Shown: one piece after another, positions 62,252 to 64,000 of the stretch
How the letters are laid out: each line of letters opens with the position of its first letter
Numbering within the stretch: the first letter of the stretch is position 1
Assembly (NCBI RefSeq): GCF_000757885.1
Contig: NZ_JQCR01000002.1
Coordinates: 1,426,001-1,490,000 of the forward strand
Length of the DNA stretch: 64,000 bases
Source of the DNA: Paenibacillus wynnii
Lineage (GTDB): Bacteria > Bacillota > Bacilli > Paenibacillales > Paenibacillaceae
Direction: 5' to 3'
Translations under genes and position numbers: made by a program
Notes under the pieces: generated by a model
Seen by the model: only the letters and a program-made list of their open reading frames with translations
Told to the model about the DNA's origin: nothing
The model's database searches: none

Positions 62252-64000
62252 CTACATCCAATCCTGTCCCTGCAGCTCAATGAGCTCCTTCAACTCATGG
62301 TTGGACATTTCCGTCAACCACGTTTCGCCGGAGCCCACAACTTGCTCAGACAGGCTTTTTTTACGTTCGATAAGCTCATCTATACGTTCTTCCAAAGTTC
62401 CTTGGCAGATCAGTTTATGCACCTGAACATTTTTATGCTGACCAATTCTGAAGGCTCGGTCTGTAGCTTGATTCTCTACAGCCGGGTTCCACCAACGGTC
62501 ATAATGAAGCACATGATTAGCCCGTGTAAGATTCAGCCCCACACCTCCAGCCTTCAGTGAGAGGACAAAGAAAGCCGTTCCCTCTCCCTCCTGAAAAGCT
62601 CGAACCATCTCATCACGTTCCCGCTTCGGAACACCGCCATGGAGGAATAACGGAGTTTTACCGTAACGCCGGGTCAACCGGTTCACCAGCAATTCACCCA
62701 TAGCGACATACTGAGTAAAGATCAGCGCAGATTCCCCAAGCTCTGCTATACTGTCCAGCACCTCGAACATAACATCCATTTTACCCGAATGATCATGCCT
62801 TGAGCTGCGTCCCTCCTCCTTACGAAAAAGTCCAGGATGATTACAAATCTGCTTCAGCTTCGTAAGGGAGGACAACACAAGCCCTCTTCTGGCCATTCCC
62901 GACCGTTCCCCTATCACACCCAGCATTTCATCCACAACCCCCTGATAAAGCGCCGCCTGAGTTTCCGAGAGAGGGCAGTAGGATTTGAGTTCCAGCTTTT
63001 CAGGAAGATCCTTAGAAATGTCGGGGTCACTTTTCAGTCTACGCAGTAAGAAGGGAGAGACCAAACGATGCAGCTCCCGAAGCCGATCGCCGCCTTCGCC
63101 TGATCCATAACGCTGTCGGAAGGAGTGGTAGGTTCCCAGATATCCCGGATTCAAAAAATGAAAAATGGACCACAGTTCCCCCAAACGGTTCTCTACCGGA
63201 GTTCCCGTCATGGCTATACGGTGCGGTGCGGAGAGCTTCATTACGCTTTGGGCCTGCTTGGTACGGTGATTCTTGATATATTGAGCTTCATCCAGCACTA
63301 CAGTAGACCATTTAACTCCTGCCAAATCCTCACTGTCGCGACCGGCTAAATGATAAGTCGTCAACACAATATCATGACTGGCAACCAGAGACAGGAAACT
63401 CTCACCTCGAACCCTTCGCCCTCCATGATGAATATGAACGGTTAACGAGGGGGCAAAACGCTGAAGCTCCCGCTGCCAGTTCCCTAGAAGCGATGTCGGA
63501 CATAAGATCAGTATCGGACCCCGTTGCTGATCTGCCGGGTGATTCAAGGCACGATCCAAGAGGCATGTAATGACCTGGACAGTCTTACCCAGACCCATAT
63601 CATCGGCTAGACACACGCCAAAGCCCAGTCCACTCAAGGCAGACAGCCATTGAAATCCCCGCTCCTGATAAGGACGGAGGGTTCCATGGAGACCTTCGGG
63701 TATTTGCCGCTCCGGTAAATTACGGAGCATATCACCCCGCATAAGAGAGGACAACAGCCCCGTAGTCTCCATGCCTGTGACTGACATGCCTTTCCACAAT
63801 CTGTCCTCTTCATCCTCGGCTTCAAGCCTCATCCAATCCGCCGCGGACATTTCCCCGTGTTCATGCCGTTTCATATATTTAAGAACCTGTCGGATCTCTT
63901 TAGGATCTATTTCAATCCATTCCCCGCGAAAACGAACAAAAGGCACGCCAGCCTCCATTAACTCCGTGAGTTCCTCTGCACTGATGGACGCTTCACCCAG
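62252..64000 (-). CDS. SNF2-family helicase, 5' end outside window
   Basis: This DNA-dependent ATPase is visible over 583 codons, with the N-terminus beyond base 64000 (the frame stays open to the edge). It has the SNF2 motifs in order: LRPYQERGFQWL, DDMGLGKT (Walker A), TTYHLAG, DEAQYIKN (Walker B), AMTGTPVENRLGELWSI, ALIFTQYVAMG, LKAGGVGLNLTRANHVLHYDRWWNPAVENQATDRAFRIGQ. The upstream FRGEWIEIDP part matches the long SWIM-SNF2 bacterial type. It probably remodels protein-DNA complexes in stress or repair. Confidence 0.93.
   Translation of the reverse strand: MGEASISAEELTELMEAGVPFVRFRGEWIEIDPKEIRQVLKYMKRHEHGEMSAADWMRLEAEDEEDRLWKGMSVTGMETTGLLSSLMRGDMLRNLPERQIPEGLHGTLRPYQERGFQWLSALSGLGFGVCLADDMGLGKTVQVITCLLDRALNHPADQQRGPILILCPTSLLGNWQRELQRFAPSLTVHIHHGGRRVRGESFLSLVASHDIVLTTYHLAGRDSEDLAGVKWSTVVLDEAQYIKNHRTKQAQSVMKLSAPHRIAMTGTPVENRLGELWSIFHFLNPGYLGTYHSFRQRYGSGEGGDRLRELHRLVSPFLLRRLKSDPDISKDLPEKLELKSYCPLSETQAALYQGVVDEMLGVIGERSGMARRGLVLSSLTKLKQICNHPGLFRKEEGRSSRHDHSGKMDVMFEVLDSIAELGESALIFTQYVAMGELLVNRLTRRYGKTPLFLHGGVPKRERDEMVRAFQEGEGTAFFVLSLKAGGVGLNLTRANHVLHYDRWWNPAVENQATDRAFRIGQHKNVQVHKLICQGTLEERIDELIERKKSLSEQVVGSGETWLTEMSNHELKELIELQGQDWM

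Overview
The window looks like chromosomal DNA of a Paenibacillus-type, Gram-positive, endospore-forming member of the Bacillales. Three things point there: strong AGGAGG ribosome binding sites in front of most genes, two complete gerA-type spore-germination operons, and a mix of protein families typical of that genus (stalk/copper-amine-oxidase-N proteins, AMIN-type amidase, S-layer homology remnant, caa3 oxidase). Base composition is moderate. No rRNA, tRNA, CRISPR array, prophage or intact insertion sequence was seen. The genus is inferred from gene content, not from a marker gene.

Layout. 1-3358 (minus): glycogen genes glgC, glgD and glgP; glgP runs off the left edge. 3781-5987 (plus): OmpR-type two-component system. 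6051-6775: a 66-bp tandem repeat leading into a compact flavoprotein gene. 7158-10172 (minus): GT2 plus GT-C pair (YkcC/YkcB type) for cell-surface glycosylation. 10362-12399 (minus): DUF1697 protein, APH-fold kinase, small alpha/beta hydrolase. 12491-16522 (minus): germination operon 1 in the order A, C, small membrane protein, B. 16775-17760: an alkyltransferase-like (Atl) gene convergent with and overlapping a DUF1361 gene. 17883-20517 (minus): SulP anion transporter, cysteine-free ArsR regulator and a small unknown. 21138-22556 (minus): quinol monooxygenase-like protein, nitroreductase, MarR regulator. 22729-26983: nitrilase-family amidase, LipL, a stalk-domain protein, CHAD protein. 27044-27741 (minus): thioredoxin and MerR under a classic long-spacer MerR promoter. 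27835-31912 (minus): germination operon 2 in the order A, B, C. 32064-38406: ThuA and SDR genes, a sigma-like gene behind an attenuator-like leader, and an AraC regulator divergent from lacZ. 38528-42907: SLH pseudogene, small membrane proteins, cell-wall amidase, GerMN lipoprotein. 42944-47263 (minus): GntR-controlled ABC exporter cluster. 48159-53669 (minus): caa3 cytochrome oxidase operon ctaCDEFG plus a DUF420 gene. 54077-55801: small gene, an 11-copy 52-bp repeat array, transposase debris. 55802-64000: DUF4870, lipid kinase, xpt, TrmB regulator, zinc-ribbon protein, RelP-type (p)ppGpp synthetase, and a SNF2 helicase that runs off the right edge.

The most unusual feature is non-coding. 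Four intergenic regions (6877-7060, 23509-23695, 39717-39903, 47542-47728) each carry the same roughly 185-bp design: four copies of a 20-odd-nt imperfect dyad (idealised AGTTGCAC-TTT-GTGCAACT) with start-to-start spacings close to 51, 61 and 52 bp, while the sequence between dyads is not conserved. The 52-bp array at 54671-55238 carries a close relative of the same dyad once per unit. This looks like a repeat family whose spacing is kept while spacers drift; its function is unknown to me.
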